From Pelargonium cotyledonis (lineage: Eukaryota > Streptophyta > Magnoliopsida > Geraniales > Geraniaceae): a stretch of 33,236 nt of DNA. Shown in pieces: positions 20,401-31,543 of this stretch. A program made the position numbers and the translations under genes. The stretch is taken from assembly GCA_036897625.1 (NCBI GenBank), contig JAYMTA010000254.1, positions 1-33,236 on the forward strand. Direction: 5' to 3'. A model generated the notes under the pieces. The model was not told the origin of the DNA, made no database searches, and worked only from the letters and a program-made list of their open reading frames with translations. Every line of letters begins with the position of its first letter. Position 1 is the first letter of the stretch.

Positions 20401-22873
20401 ATTAATTGGTATAGGTCTCACGTGGGCAATGGTAGCCGTGAGGGTGGTAAAGAGGATGAGGAAGAGGGTGATTCCCCTGATCTAAGTGGGGGTAGAAAAA
20501 CCAAGGCTGGATTTCCCGACTCGTTTTCGGCTGATGGTACGTAGCTATAGATCGACGTATATCATTTAGATTACAAATACATGCAGGCAGTAGCGGAGCG
20601 AGGATGAAGGTTTGGGGTGGACATATTAAAACTAAACCAAGCGTGTAAACTACAATCTCAAACTTATTAGGAAAACCACATTAATTTTTCTAATATATAA
20701 TGGAGTTTTGGGAGATGACATATGCAATCGCCTAATGTTGTCTACCCTTAGCTCCGACATTGCATGTGTGCATAACGAAGAGTGATACATATATATTTAT
20801 ACTGTGTAAATGCATGTATGCAAGATTTGGCATCTCTGGCTGCGGTGGATAATGAAGAATCCTCTCCGAGAGATTTGGAGGATTCAAGAAGTGTTGACTC
20901 TTCAGACTCAGAGGCTACCCTAAGCGCAAAACAAAATGCCAATTGGAATGGCTTCTTTCATTTGTTGAAAAAGGGCCCTGGAATGCGCTTCCAAACATTC
21001 CCTCTCAAAGGTGTTCATAAGCTCACACGGCGGAAAAGCAAGCGTATGAGATCCAACATAGTTCCTCCCCTACAGTCCGAGTGCTTCGACGGAGAATTGT
21101 GCTATTTCAAACCTCATTGGAAAAATTTCTCACTCTCGGAACTTCAATCTGCCACTAACAATTTTAGTCGTGGTAATATACATATTGCTACGTGTACGCA
21201 CTTCAAATATCATGTTTTTTGCCCCCTTTGAAATATATATATGACTATCATATCTTTTTTCTTTTGATTAAGATAACTTAATTGGGGAAGGGGGTTATGC
21301 CGAAGTATACAAAGGTACTCTCAGTGACGGTCATATTGTTGCAATTAAACGACTCACTAGAGGAAGCTCCGACGACATGACTACAGACTTTTTGGGGGAA
21401 CTTGGAATAATGGTCCATGTTGATCATCCCAACATCGCTAAAGTGATTGGATATGGAGTTGACGGAGGAATGCATCTTGTTCTCCATTTGTCTCCTCATG
21501 GGAGCCTTGCGTCTTTGCTTTACGGTTTGCTTTTCTATTTTCACACTTTAGATCGATTCATATATCTTCATTACCTCATTTATTCTAAAATAAGTGTCAT
21601 GCTTTCTATTTTAAGAAAAACGAAGAAACCGTTAGTTAGTGTTGTATATTTACTCTACTAAACCCAAAGGCATATATAATTATAGCATACTCAAAGGATA
21701 CTAACTTATTATGGAGACATTTATTTTAGGACGGCGGGATCATATAATTTCATTAATTTACCAAATATGTTTGCGTATATTATATTCAGGCCCGAAGGAG
21801 AAGCTAGATTGGGCTATTCGATATAAGGTCGCCTTAGGAACAGCTGAAGGTCTACAATATCTTCACGAGGGATGCCAAAGGAGAATCATCCATAGAGACA
21901 TCAAGGCGGCTAATATATTGCTCGAAGAGGATTTTTCGCCTATGGTATTATTATTTTTCAATTTACACATGGATATTACGTGACGATTGCAATTGGTTTT
22001 GTGCGAGTTTGTAACTTAACTAACTAAAACTTAAATACATACTTAGATATCCGATTTCGGGCTTTCAAAGTGGCTACCGGACCAATGGACTCACCACACT
22101 GTATCAAACATCGAAGGCACATTCGGGTAATTGTATATGGATCCAAAAAGAAATGTGATTAGTAGTAAAAATGAATGTTTAGTAACGTATGATCACATCT
22201 CACTGATTTGCAGTTACCTACCACCAGAGTTTTTCATGCACGGCATAGTAGACGAGAAGACCGATGTTTATGCTTATGGGGTACTCTTATTAGAGCTCAT
22301 AACGGGACGCCAAGCTCTCAATAGTAGACAACAAAGTCTCGTAATGTGGGTACGTTTACTTGTTACATCTCCATTATGTGATCAACATTACTACCAATAG
22401 TATGCAATGTGTAAACTTAGAAAGTGAATTTATTTCCATACATCGCGTGCAGGCCAAACCATTGCTCACTACTCGTAACATGAAGGACCTAGTCGATCCA
22501 TCTCTTTCTATTTACAATTCAGATCAAATGGATGTTACGTCCTTGGTAGCGTCTATGTGTATAAATCAATCTTCAGTTCAACGACCTCAAATGGCTGAGG
22601 CATGTCTTTTTCATTCACAATTATAGCAATAATTATAGTACCATGTCGAACGAGACTATTATTTCAAATTTACAACAATTTCATCCTCATCTGCAGATTG
22701 TGCAAATCTTTAGTGGCGACGGGAGTTGCTTAGAGCGTTTGAAACTTCGGCAAAAGTCTAAACTTCAAAGGACATACTCTGTGGAGCTTCTCGACGCAGA
22801 AGAGTACAACTCGACAAAATATTTAAGTGACATGGATCGACATATGCAAATGATTTTGAGTGATTGTGAATGA
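20401..22873 (+). CDS. receptor-like cytoplasmic kinase, RBK (ROP-binding) type; 5' end unresolved
   Basis: Exons: about 20401-20536, 20825-21172, 21273-21524, 21790-21944, 22047-22126, 22214-22349, 22453-22599, 22697-22873; about 477 aa. A Ser/Thr kinase without receptor domain or membrane segment, most like RLCK-VI proteins RBK1/RBK2 that bind ROP GTPases. The N-terminal part is acidic and Ser-rich ([25 protein letters not shown]). Kinase motifs in order: glycine loop [15 protein letters not shown] lysine, [14 protein letters not shown] in [14 protein letters not shown], and PPEFF in place of APE, then [15 protein letters not shown]. All catalytic residues are present. The last intron has a GC donor. 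No ATG lies in frame in the first exon; ATG at 20268-20270 followed at once by GT could be a minimal first exon (ATG|GTATTG), but this is a guess. A MITE remnant sits in the third intron. Confidence 0.88.
21574..21735. mobile_element. Stowaway-like MITE remnant in a kinase intron
   Basis: The left part, TTATTCTAAAATAAGTGTCAT, is mirrored on the right by GAGACATTTATTTTAGGACGGCGGG, whose reverse complement (CCCGCCGTCCTAAAATAAAT) resembles the CTCCGTC.TAAAATAA.TGTC ends of the element at 2764-3014. The left terminus is worn. About 160 bp. Confidence 0.55.
22600..22696 (+). other. GC-AG intron in the kinase gene
   Basis: The only splice that joins the RPQMAE codons to IVQIFSGDG, the expected kinase C-lobe end, uses donor GAG|GCATGT and acceptor CTGCAG. 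A GT donor four bases on (GCAT|GTCTTT) would shift frame to an early stop. GC donors are a known minority class in plants; here the exon side GAG is good but GCATGT is a weak version. Confidence 0.7.
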
Positions 22874-23290
22874 TTAATTTTCCATGTTCGTGGATGACAT
22901 AGTTTCTACCAAGGTAGTCTCGACTTTGCAAACTCCATTTCTTCAATGAAATCGTATATTATTGTTGCAAAATGTTGATATAAGATCCATACATGATGAT
23001 GGACACAAACTTGAGGTGAGCTAGAAGAGAAGAAACAAGGAAAATTAGAGAATTGACAAATTTGGATTGCATTTTATAATAAGTTATTTGTGGATGAAAA
23101 AAAAAAAAGGATTTGTATGTATATAAGAGATTTACACTTGATCAAAAGAAAAAGCTAACCAATTGTTTTGCTTAAATTATCCATGTATGGCTTATTTGTT
23201 TCATGCATCAAGCATCACACATGACACATCTCATTTCTTAGAATTGTTTGGGTTTTGAGTAACTTTTTTGTTAATTTGAATATGAGTAAA
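22874..23290. other. 3' region of the kinase gene and intergenic DNA
   Basis: Probably holds the 3' UTR and poly(A) site of the kinase gene. AT-rich; no other feature seen. Confidence 0.5.
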
Positions 23291-23497
23291 ATGTGTATCA
23301 GTTGACTGATATAATTTTATATCAGTTGCAACTTAATCAAGTCAATGAGGTGATGACACCTCATTAAATTTCACTTATACCCACCCAAGTGAATTTGTGA
23401 GAGCGGAGCGACCCATTCGGATCCATGATTTTAAATGAGCTATCATCACCTCATTAGTATAACTGATATAAAGTTATATCAGTCAATTGATGCACAT
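23291..23497 (+). mobile_element. MITE of an unnamed family, copy 1
   Basis: 207 bp with long inverted ends: left ATGTGTATCAGTTGACTGAT continuing to TATATCAGTTGCAAC and AATGAGGTGATGA; the right end read in reverse is ATGTGCATCAATTGACTGAT, then TATATCAGTTATAC and AATGAGGTGATGA. The core between contains ACTTATACCCACCC, GTGAATTTGTGAGAGCGGAG and CGGATCCATGATTTTAAATG. No transposase. A second copy lies inverted at 24205-24362. Confidence 0.8.
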
Positions 23498-23642
23498 ATT
23501 AATCTTTGAATATTTAGCAAACTAAATTAAGAAAGATTGTGTTGTTTGTTCCACACAAAAATCTCTTTCCCTACATTAAATTTTGTCCATTTTTTTTGTT
23601 GCCTTTTTTGTAATGAACTAAACCTGTGATCATGTTACCCAA

Positions 23643-23770
23643 GAGTAGTGGCGCAGTTGGCAACACATGCTACGTAAGTGAGAAGAACGTTTGCGTTCGA
23701 TCTCTGCTCAACACATTCGTGGAAAGAGGGGCAAGCTTCAGTTGTAAAAAACCTGGAATAAAGATGATTC
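23643..23770 (+). mobile_element. tRNA-derived SINE-like unit, copy 2
   Basis: A-box-like AGTGGCGCAGTTGGCAACAC and B-box-like GCGTTCGATCTCT at tRNA-like spacing, followed by AACACATTCGTGGAAAGAGG and CTTCAGTTGTAAAAAACC. Head and body follow the same order as the unit at 7897-8065, including the AACACA motif after the A-box. Confidence 0.6.
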
Positions 23771-24204
23771 TTTATATTCATTTTTCATATATTTTGCTTT
23801 TGTGATTATCCTAGCTCCAACAATCATTAATAACATATGAATCCCTGTAACCTACATGTCTACTTTGCATTTTATGATATCGAAACATTTGTACAACAAA
23901 TTGTTTTGATATGAAAAATCATTTTAAAAAGTCAATGATAATTTGAAATGTGCACTTGAGGATAATTTGGCTATGCTACAAAGGAAGACTAATAGTATAG
24001 GCTGAAGCACCTCGTCGTACACTGGGGTTCAAGAAAAAAGAAAAATTGGGGCCCTTAAAATAACACAATATGTTTGTTATGTTGAATGGTTAATTTTAAG
24101 GTGACAAGTGCTAAAATAAAAGTGAATTCGGACCGCAAACGATTTTACGAGTTTTAAAAATACTTGAAAATGTGACACGCACGCACGTGTATATATATAG
24201 TTTC

Positions 24205-24362
24205 ATGTATATCAGTTAAACCAATAAGGTGATGACAACTCATTTAAAATCATGGATCCGGACGGGTCGCTCCGCTCCCACAAATTCACTAGGGTGGGTA
24301 TAAGTGATTTTAAATGATGTATCATCACCTCATTGGCTTCTGAAATTGCAACTGATATACAT
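24205..24362 (-). mobile_element. MITE of an unnamed family, copy 2 (inverted)
   Basis: 158 bp. Its reverse complement matches the core of 23291-23497 closely by eye (AATGAGGTGATGATA, CACTTATACCCACCC, GTGAATTTGTGGGAGCGGAG, CCGGATCCATGATTTTAAAT, CATCACCT). The outer ends carry GTATATCAGTT on both sides but lack the extra 20-bp outer palindrome of copy 1. Confidence 0.8.
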
Positions 24363-24379
24363 TTTACCCATATATATCC

Positions 24380-24910
24380 ACGCGCCAGTCTTGGCCCGCC
24401 AAGTGTCACATGCGCTTCCGTACACAAACACCAGCCAACATTCCACATTAGCAACTCCCCATCCAACAAAGCAACGCCACGTGTTTACTGCACCAACTCC
24501 GCGAAGCACTCGATCGTGAGCGCACTCCAACAGCTCGAATCGTGCCACGTAGCCTAGTTGCATTAAAGACGGTCCTCTCTGAAGCACCATATCACAAGCA
24601 CGCTACGACCAATGAAGTAATTACATGCGTCCAAGGTGCATCGAGCCTCATACACCACAAAGAATAATATTGTGAGCGTGATGAGATCCAAACTTATGTT
24701 GACACGTGACACGCGTGTACAAAGGTTTGTGCGCTAGGATACACCATATTTTCTACGCGTGAACCTTTAATCATGTAACCAAGTGTGTTCCAATTGCACT
24801 AACCTCTGTCCTCCGCAAAGTAAGAGATCACGAGCGCGATAACTACCACTCATCAAGCGCCACATGTGCAGGCTTAAGGGAAAAGCACTAAGAAGCATAC
24901 AATCACTCGC
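24380..24910. promoter_or_regulatory. G-box/CGCG-rich island of unknown role
   Basis: About 530 bp clearly richer in GC than its surroundings. It holds CACGTG at 24478-24483 and 24703-24708, ACGCGT at 24711-24716 and 24755-24760, and many near matches (CCAAGTGTCACATGCGC, TGCCACGTAG, GCGCCACATGTGC, TCGTGAGCGC, TCACGAGCGCG). G-boxes and CGCG elements are binding sites of plant bZIP/bHLH and CAMTA-type factors. It is not next to any start codon (CSN7 begins 1.15 kb away), so it may be a distal element or part of a degraded retroelement LTR. No convincing protein frame. Confidence 0.4.
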
Positions 24911-24934
24911 GCGGTCGTAATACAAACATTTTCT

Positions 24935-25690
24935 TTTAACCTTGAACAAGCAACTTTCGTTCATTTGGAAAACGGAAATTACAACCATGGAAAGAAAAAA
25001 TCCAACTTACCAACCGAAAACCAAAATAAACTAAACAAAACATGGTAACAATTTTCTTAACCTAAACATGGAAGAATCCATGACCTCCAACAAAGAATTT
25101 TGCCGATCCATGACTCCATCTTAAGGATTTCCACGGCGAAACACTAGGTGTTACCCAGTCCTCAAACCGAAGCCAGCACAACTCAGCGGAAGCAGTGACC
25201 CCATCATGTCTTACATGCCGAACTAACCCAACTTAATTGAATCAGATCGTACCATTAGGGACGACCTCACAACCTGATTCGACCGTGGAAGCCGCCCACC
25301 ACTGTCAGGGCATTAGGCGAAAAGTTGCCCAAATCACCAAGCCCAATAACACCTCACACTGAATCAGATCTCATCGGTCTCTGCTAGCCCGTGACCTGAT
25401 CCTATCACGGGAGCCACCTCGAACTCTTCTCAAACTGAATTCTGCCATACCCTCAGCCTCACCTTCTGCTTGTCGAAACTAAACTGTTACAAGTGAGGAC
25501 AATCACTACAACCCAAGATACCTTACAGGTAGAACACTCATACGAGAAACATACCGCTCAGATTCGAAACCCTAACCTTCGCCCAAGGAACCGCATCGTA
25601 GCCTCCGCTCTAAAGAGAAAGAGAGAAACCCTAACTGTTTCTCTAGGAGTTAACTTAATTACTTATAAAATATTTCTCACAATAAATTAA
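24935..25690 (-). mobile_element. possible non-LTR retroposon fragment
   Basis: GC-richer block. Read on the minus strand it starts with gene-leader-like TTAGGGTTTCTCTCTTTCTC, continues without a sustained reading frame, and ends with CAAATGAACGAAAGTTGCTT followed by an A-rich AAAAGAAAATG, similar in kind to 3' ends of plant LINE/SINE copies. Two related direct segments with GATCTGATTCA lie inside. No reverse transcriptase motif is visible. The class assignment is tentative. Confidence 0.3.
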
Positions 25691-25933
25691 TATTTATTAT
25701 AAATATATTTCAATTCGTTATCCTTGTAACGCAAGAGATATAATCGAGTTTCATTATATATATTCGTGTCCTTCCCAACTTAAAGAGTAAATGTGAATAG
25801 TGTAGCTTGCAAGGGAAGAGCAGTGACATTTACTAACAAAATGTGGAAAACCCAATGAGAAGTGGTGGGCTGAGGCTGACACAGAAACTGCAAAATCCTT
25901 GGTCTTTCCTCTGAGGCTGTTCAAAAATCTCTC

Positions 25934-25980
25934 AAACCCTAACCCCAACCTTTGTCGAATCAAAAAACCCAAAACCCTAA
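25934..25980 (+). promoter_or_regulatory. two telo-box motifs upstream of CSN7
   Basis: AAACCCTAA occurs at 25934-25942 and 25972-25980, 82-128 bp before the CSN7 start codon. Telo-boxes of this kind are common in leaders and core promoters of plant genes expressed in dividing cells. Confidence 0.6.
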
Positions 25981-26061
25981 ATCACTCCCATGCCTGTTCA
26001 AATATCAATGCTCATATCATAGTCCTCTCGATTGCGATTGTGCGATTTGATAAGGAAGAAG

Positions 26062-29000
26062 ATGGATATTGAACAGAAACAAGCGGACGTAATCGATTAC
26101 TTCGTCAAGCAAGCCTCCTCTCACAAGGGCTCGCCTCTCGCCCCTCTAATCGTCGACGCCACCTCGCATCCCTCGCTCTTTGCCTTCTCCGAGATCCTCG
26201 CCGTCTCCACCGTTCTCGAGGTTCGATTTGATTTTCACTTCTTCAGCCAATTTTTGTTTTGTTTCAGATTTCCCTTCTATGGTTTGCCCTAGGATTTTTG
26301 AGAATTTTCTTGTATACAACTTTGATTGGAAAAATTTATGTTTAGTTATGATTTTTCCCTAGTTATTGCCCCAGCTTTCTTGTTGCGCTCATTCTCAATT
26401 GGGGTTGTATCATTGGGTTTTCTTAGTTTCTCCTAAATATGAAGAAAGTGTAGACTCCGTGGCTGTTTGGTCATCACATTCTTGTCAATCAAATGAAACT
26501 GGACTTGAACTGTATTTTAACTTGTTTTTAGTTTTTACCATATTAATTTAATTGAAAGTGGCATGTATAAGATGTTGCCAGAGGTATATGACTGATAATC
26601 AAAGCTTATGCAGCTTGAAGGAACGGATCATTCTGTATACCTTGATGTTCTTCGCTTATTCGCACATGGAACATGGAGTGATTACAAGAGTAAGCACATT
26701 CTCACTTGCCTTATTTGTGAACCTACTTTTTACTATTGTTTGTCAGCTTGGTTCTTAATATGCTTCACTTTATATTAATATTATCTCTTCATTAAAGAAA
26801 TGTCCTCGGTTATGTAACTTGTATCAGAAAAAATCTTGTTGCGTATGCTCTTGATATATTTGGAAGTTGTTTTTCTCGTCCATACACATGCATCAAAAAC
26901 CATAGTTTTAGAAAAGCTTAAGGGCATCAGCTAGAAGTTGAAGTTTAGAATCTTTTCAAGTATTGAATTTTGGTGAGCATTTAATATATTGAAAAGCCTA
27001 ACGGCATCAGCTAGAAGTTGAAGTTTAGAATATTTTCAAGTATTGAGTTTTGCTCAGCATTTAATGAGGCTTAACCATCTATCTTTCCATAATCCATAGT
27101 TAAACATCGATAGTTTCATATCTAGGAGTTATTAGTTAATGGTTTATTAGGTGTTGAAGAATTGACTTGTGAGGTCATTACCTGCCTCTCTCATACTCGG
27201 AGGCTTGTGTTTCAGTTTTCCCATCACCGTAATACATACTGGGTTTGATTGGATCATAAAGAACAAAATATAGTTATAAACCTGTCATTATACATTTTTT
27301 ATAGGTATGGTAATCCGTTAAAGTTACAATAATTAAGTCAAAATCTATCAAATATGATAATTACATAATATAATAATTCCTTGTAATGTTACCTTAAAAA
27401 TTCCCATTACTCTAATCCAGTACTGCTCCAAGTTAAGGAATGAACCTTTAGCTTAGATAGATATGGGAACTACCTCATTATTGGAATACGACTACTTTAC
27501 TATAAAATGGATGCGAGCGGGATATACAATATACATTTGTTTTGTTAAACAGCTAAACCTCCTATGTTTAAAGCATAACATAGATTCTAGTCATAGTATA
27601 TTGCTGGTCATATTGTTTGGTGGATGCCAGTAATGTTATCACCATTAATTTAACTAGTTATAGCTGACCAGGATTGCCTTAAAAATGTAGTTTTATGAGG
27701 GGAAACATACACTTTTTCATATCAGGCTGTTTTCTGTTTGTGCTCCTTACTTTTGGTCAGGTTAGACAAATTTATATAATTGGTTAATTTTCATTTTTAT
27801 TTCCTTTTCTCAATATCTGGTATTAACCTTGGTAACACCTAAAAAATGCCTCTGACATACTGTTGTCCAAATCTAAATACTCATCTGTTTGGAACTTGTC
27901 ATTCATTTGTACACCTATGTGCCTGCATAAGTTAGGACATGATCTTAACTTGCTTGCCCTAACTGCTATTGTCGTTTCATAAAGTAACAGCTGTGTTGAT
28001 TTTATGCATTACTTCACTATTTTCTATGCTCCACATCACTCTCTACTGTTTCTGGTTTGATTGAGTTTTTACCTGCAACTCGTGATGAAATTTTGATGAC
28101 TGCAATGTTTAATTTTGCAGGTAATGCTGGCTGTCTCCCACAATTGGTGCCTGATCAAGTCCTTAAGCTAAAGCAACTTACAGTGCTTACGTTGGCTGAA
28201 TCTAACAAGGTATTATCACCCATGTTTTATCCTTGTCTATGAATACATGTTGGTTTTACCTGCCCCTATTAATAAAAAATGAAGTATGGTTAAAACATCT
28301 CACTTGAGAACTTTGTTGTGCAATTTTTATTTATTTATTTATTTATTTATTTATTTTTTTTATTTTAACAAATGAGGTTTTCATGGCCCATCTTGAGCAA
28401 ACTAGTAATCATTGTAAGAGTAAAATTAAAATGAGGCATTCAACTAGGGGTTACAATTCATGTTCACGGATCATGTTGAAAGTTTAATATTACGTTAAAC
28501 AGGTTAACCCGAACCCAACCCCTTAATTAAACGAGTTGAATAACCCGACATGAACACGGCCCGTTCAGGGACATATCCATAATGTTTACCTCGTTATCGT
28601 GGGGGGAAAGTAATTAAACTGAGGCCTTCAGCTATAAGCTTTAGCTTTTAGTTGAGTTGTTCTTTTTAGAGTCATCAATTTTTTGCAAGGTGGCCAATTC
28701 AGTCAAAATGTAGGGCAAACGTCATATCTTGGTTTTAGTCAAAAGTAGGGCAAACTTACTATTAGGTGTTCTGTCTCAAATAAAGTTGAATCGTTTTGGA
28801 ATTTCAACACTTCATGAGAAACATACTCGTGAAGATGGTCATGTGTTCCATAGAGCTTGTCATGTGTGCATGATTTAAATGATATGATGGACTGACACTA
28901 GCACATCACTCGATGTATCAATGTCAACACCTAGACACTTGGACGCCCTTTGGACACGTATTGGTCAGCATCATACAATAAAGAAGAACGCAAATTTGAA

Positions 29001-31543
29001 ATATTTAATTACACTTAAAATTTACGAGATTGCCTCTTGACTTTTGGTAAGATCCACATAGATGCTTACATAACACTATAACAGTGTGTTTCTTTGGAAC
29101 ATTTGTTAAAGTAGGTGTACTTGTTTGGGTAAAATGAAAGTTTGAGGACCATATTGGGTATCAATGCAAAGTTTGTGTATCAAATTTGATAAAAGTCTTG
29201 TGAACTTCATAAAGAATTTTGTATCGTAAAATTTGCCTTTTTTATTATTTACTTCGTACATACCTTATAACAAAAAAAAATCTATAATTAGTTGTATGTT
29301 AAAATGTTGTAAACCCCTTATCATTGTGATATGTCAGTTCACCAGCCCTTGTATTCTTGGAACTGTATGTTTCTCCTCTTCTCACATCTGATGGAAAATC
29401 ATCTAATTATTGGTTTTTTGTATGGCTTGTCCTTGGACTAATATTGAGTTTTTTTCTCAGGTTCTTCCCTATGATCAACTAATGCTGGAGTTAGATGTTA
29501 CAAATGTTCGTGAACTTGAAGATTTTCTAATCAATGAATGCATGTATGCGGTAAGTGTTTTCCAGCTGGTTGGACGAAAACATGCATGTGAAAGCGTGTG
29601 TATATTACATCTCTTGTATAATGTATATGATGCCATTTTGTTTTTTTTTTTTTTTTTGGTTTTTCTGAATTTGACAAGTTGCTTTGTAATATCATTCTTT
29701 TGGTTGCCGTTCTTTGAGTTTAATGAGCTTATTGATTCTGAGATGTCACTTTAGGAGAGTGGTATTTATTTATAATCTTAGTTGCATTCAGTAGTTCTTC
29801 ACATGATACGTGTAAAATGTAATGAAGGTCATTTTGGCTTCTATCCAGCCTCCATGTTAGTTCTATACCACTATACCAACAGTTGTTATTTTTATCTATT
29901 GAACAACTTAACGATTGATTGTTAGACTAATTTTTTTTCCTCTTTCTTACAGGGCATAGTTAGAGGAAAGCTGGATCAGTTGCGCAGATGCTTTGAGGTC
30001 TGAAATTGTACTCAACTTGTTTTAAGTTTGTATCCCTGCTTTTCTGTTCAATTATTTAGCGCAGACTATTCTATCAAATGCAGGTCCAATTTGCAGCAGG
30101 TAGGGATCTCAGACCTGGACAGCTTGGGAGTATGATACAAACACTTTCAAACTGGTAACTTTTCTATTTCAAATAGCGTTTGACCATTATCATGTGCCTT
30201 TTTCAGAAATCAGAAATCAGTTATAGAAATGAGATAATTACATAGCAGTTCCAATTTCCAATTGACAACCTAAGAATGTGCGCTTCATTCAGTTTCTTTT
30301 ATAATAGTGTAATTGAATCTTTTAGAAAACCTTACAGTTACTATAATCATGCATATATTTTTGGTTGGTGTAAGTAAGATGTTGTAATAGTGATCTTTTA
30401 GAAGCTTTCTTATGTGTCCATATTATAAGAGTCGCATTCCATTTCATTTATCATCCATTGTTGCTAAAGCCTTTTCTGCATTCTAGCTTTAGTAACAAAT
30501 TTGCTCCATCCTAACTAAAAGTCTCCTTGGTGATTGTAATCATTTATTTTGTTATTGAAAACATAGGCTGGGTACATCAGACAATTTACTTCTCTCAATT
30601 CAAGAAAAGATAAAATGGGCGGATACTATGAGTGAGTTAGACAGGAAGCATCAAAAAGATGTTGAAGAAAAGGTGGAAGAAGTAAAGAAGACCCTTTCTC
30701 TCAAGGTCAGTTATACCAGTTTTATATTTGAGATTACTTTTACCTTTGATACTTGTTCCTACAAAATTGTGGCCAAGCGTACAAAGTCTTAAATTTGGAC
30801 ATCCATGGCAATGGAAGTTTGTATTTATGTATATACTACTATCGTCATTATTTCACTTGATTTTATATGCACATTGAAGATCATAATTTAATATTTGCAG
30901 TTAAGAGGTACAATGTGGTGAAAATGTAGGCAGTTTGTAACGATTTTGAAGTTTAATATGGATTTCTTTGACAAGCATACTTCAAAAAAATTTAGTTTAT
31001 TTTTTTTACAAGCATAATGAAAATATATTTATCATGTGACTTATGTACACATGAAGTGTTTTTATATCTATGTGATATCTTGACATTGAAATGATCAAAT
31101 ATCATGTGGAAAATTACAGTGTAATCTTGGTTACTGTATAGAATTATACTAACTAAAATTATTTGGAAGATATATTACATGGACACAAGTGCAGTGCTCT
31201 GTTATGCATGAAACTGAGTTAAGTGTCTTGTAGCTATATGATAATGTCTTGGATAAATGAGTCTTTATTCAAGTATTGGACTATGTTGGTCGATGTGTCT
31301 TACTTACATTGTGGCAGAAGTTACACACTGTAAGCAGGCCGACATTGACTTCCGAGGGCAGGAGGAGATCTACTCTGAACCTGGTGGAGTGATGGATTAC
31401 GAGGAAGATCGGAGCCGACCAAAGAGGTAAAACCAATGATATATGGTTCTTTAGTTTTGATTTCATATCCTAATTTTAGCACCTTGAATGTATGTTTTTG
31501 ACAATGTTTTTGAAATGACAGGAGGCGGCATCCAATGTTGTGA
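26062..31543 (+). CDS. CSN7: COP9 signalosome complex subunit 7
   Basis: Nine exons: 26062-26220, 26614-26689, 28121-28209, 29461-29550, 29953-29997, 30084-30154, 30567-30705, 31338-31426, 31522-31543; 259 aa, all introns GT-AG. CSN7 (FUS5) is a scaffold subunit of the nuclear COP9 signalosome, which removes NEDD8/RUB from cullins and so controls cullin-RING ubiquitin ligases, including in light signalling. The start MDIEQKQADVIDYFVKQAS and the blocks LFAHGTWSDYK, LKLKQLTVLTLAESNKVLPY, VRELEDFLINECMYAGIVRG and AAGRDLRPGQLGSM match plant CSN7 throughout. Residues about 50-165 are the PCI domain with its winged helix. A charged helix (VEEKVEEVKKTLSLK) and a tail ending KRRRHPML follow. Plant CSN7 can end at alternative 3' exons; here the short form reads cleanly. 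The second and third introns are long (1.43 and 1.25 kb) and hold small repeats. Confidence 0.95.
26911..27067 (+). repeat. 80-bp tandem duplication in a CSN7 intron
   Basis: Copies start at 26911 and 26991 with GAAAAGCTTAAGGGCATCAG and GAAAAGCCTAACGGCATCAG, then share GCTAGAAGTTGAAGTTTAGA and TTTTCAAGTATTGA, ending AGCATTTAAT. Only a few differences. Located in the second intron. Confidence 0.85.
28326..28353 (+). repeat. (TTTA)7 microsatellite
   Basis: Seven perfect TTTA units followed by a T run, in the third intron of CSN7. Confidence 0.9.
28440..28575. repeat. possible hAT-type MITE fragment in a CSN7 intron
   Basis: Begins AGGGGTTACAATTCATGTTC and contains GGTTAACCCGAACCCAACCC, GAATAACCCGACATGAACAC and GGCCCGTTCA. 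This 'gggg..caattcgtgttc ... cccgacacgaacacg' vocabulary is typical of a widespread plant repeat with hAT-like ends, but I could not find the matching right terminus. Confidence 0.3.

Noticed and set aside
24212..24590. Overlapping frames of 71-86 codons on both strands
   Set aside because: They cross a MITE and the GC-rich island; GC-rich DNA has few stops, and no motif is shared with known proteins.
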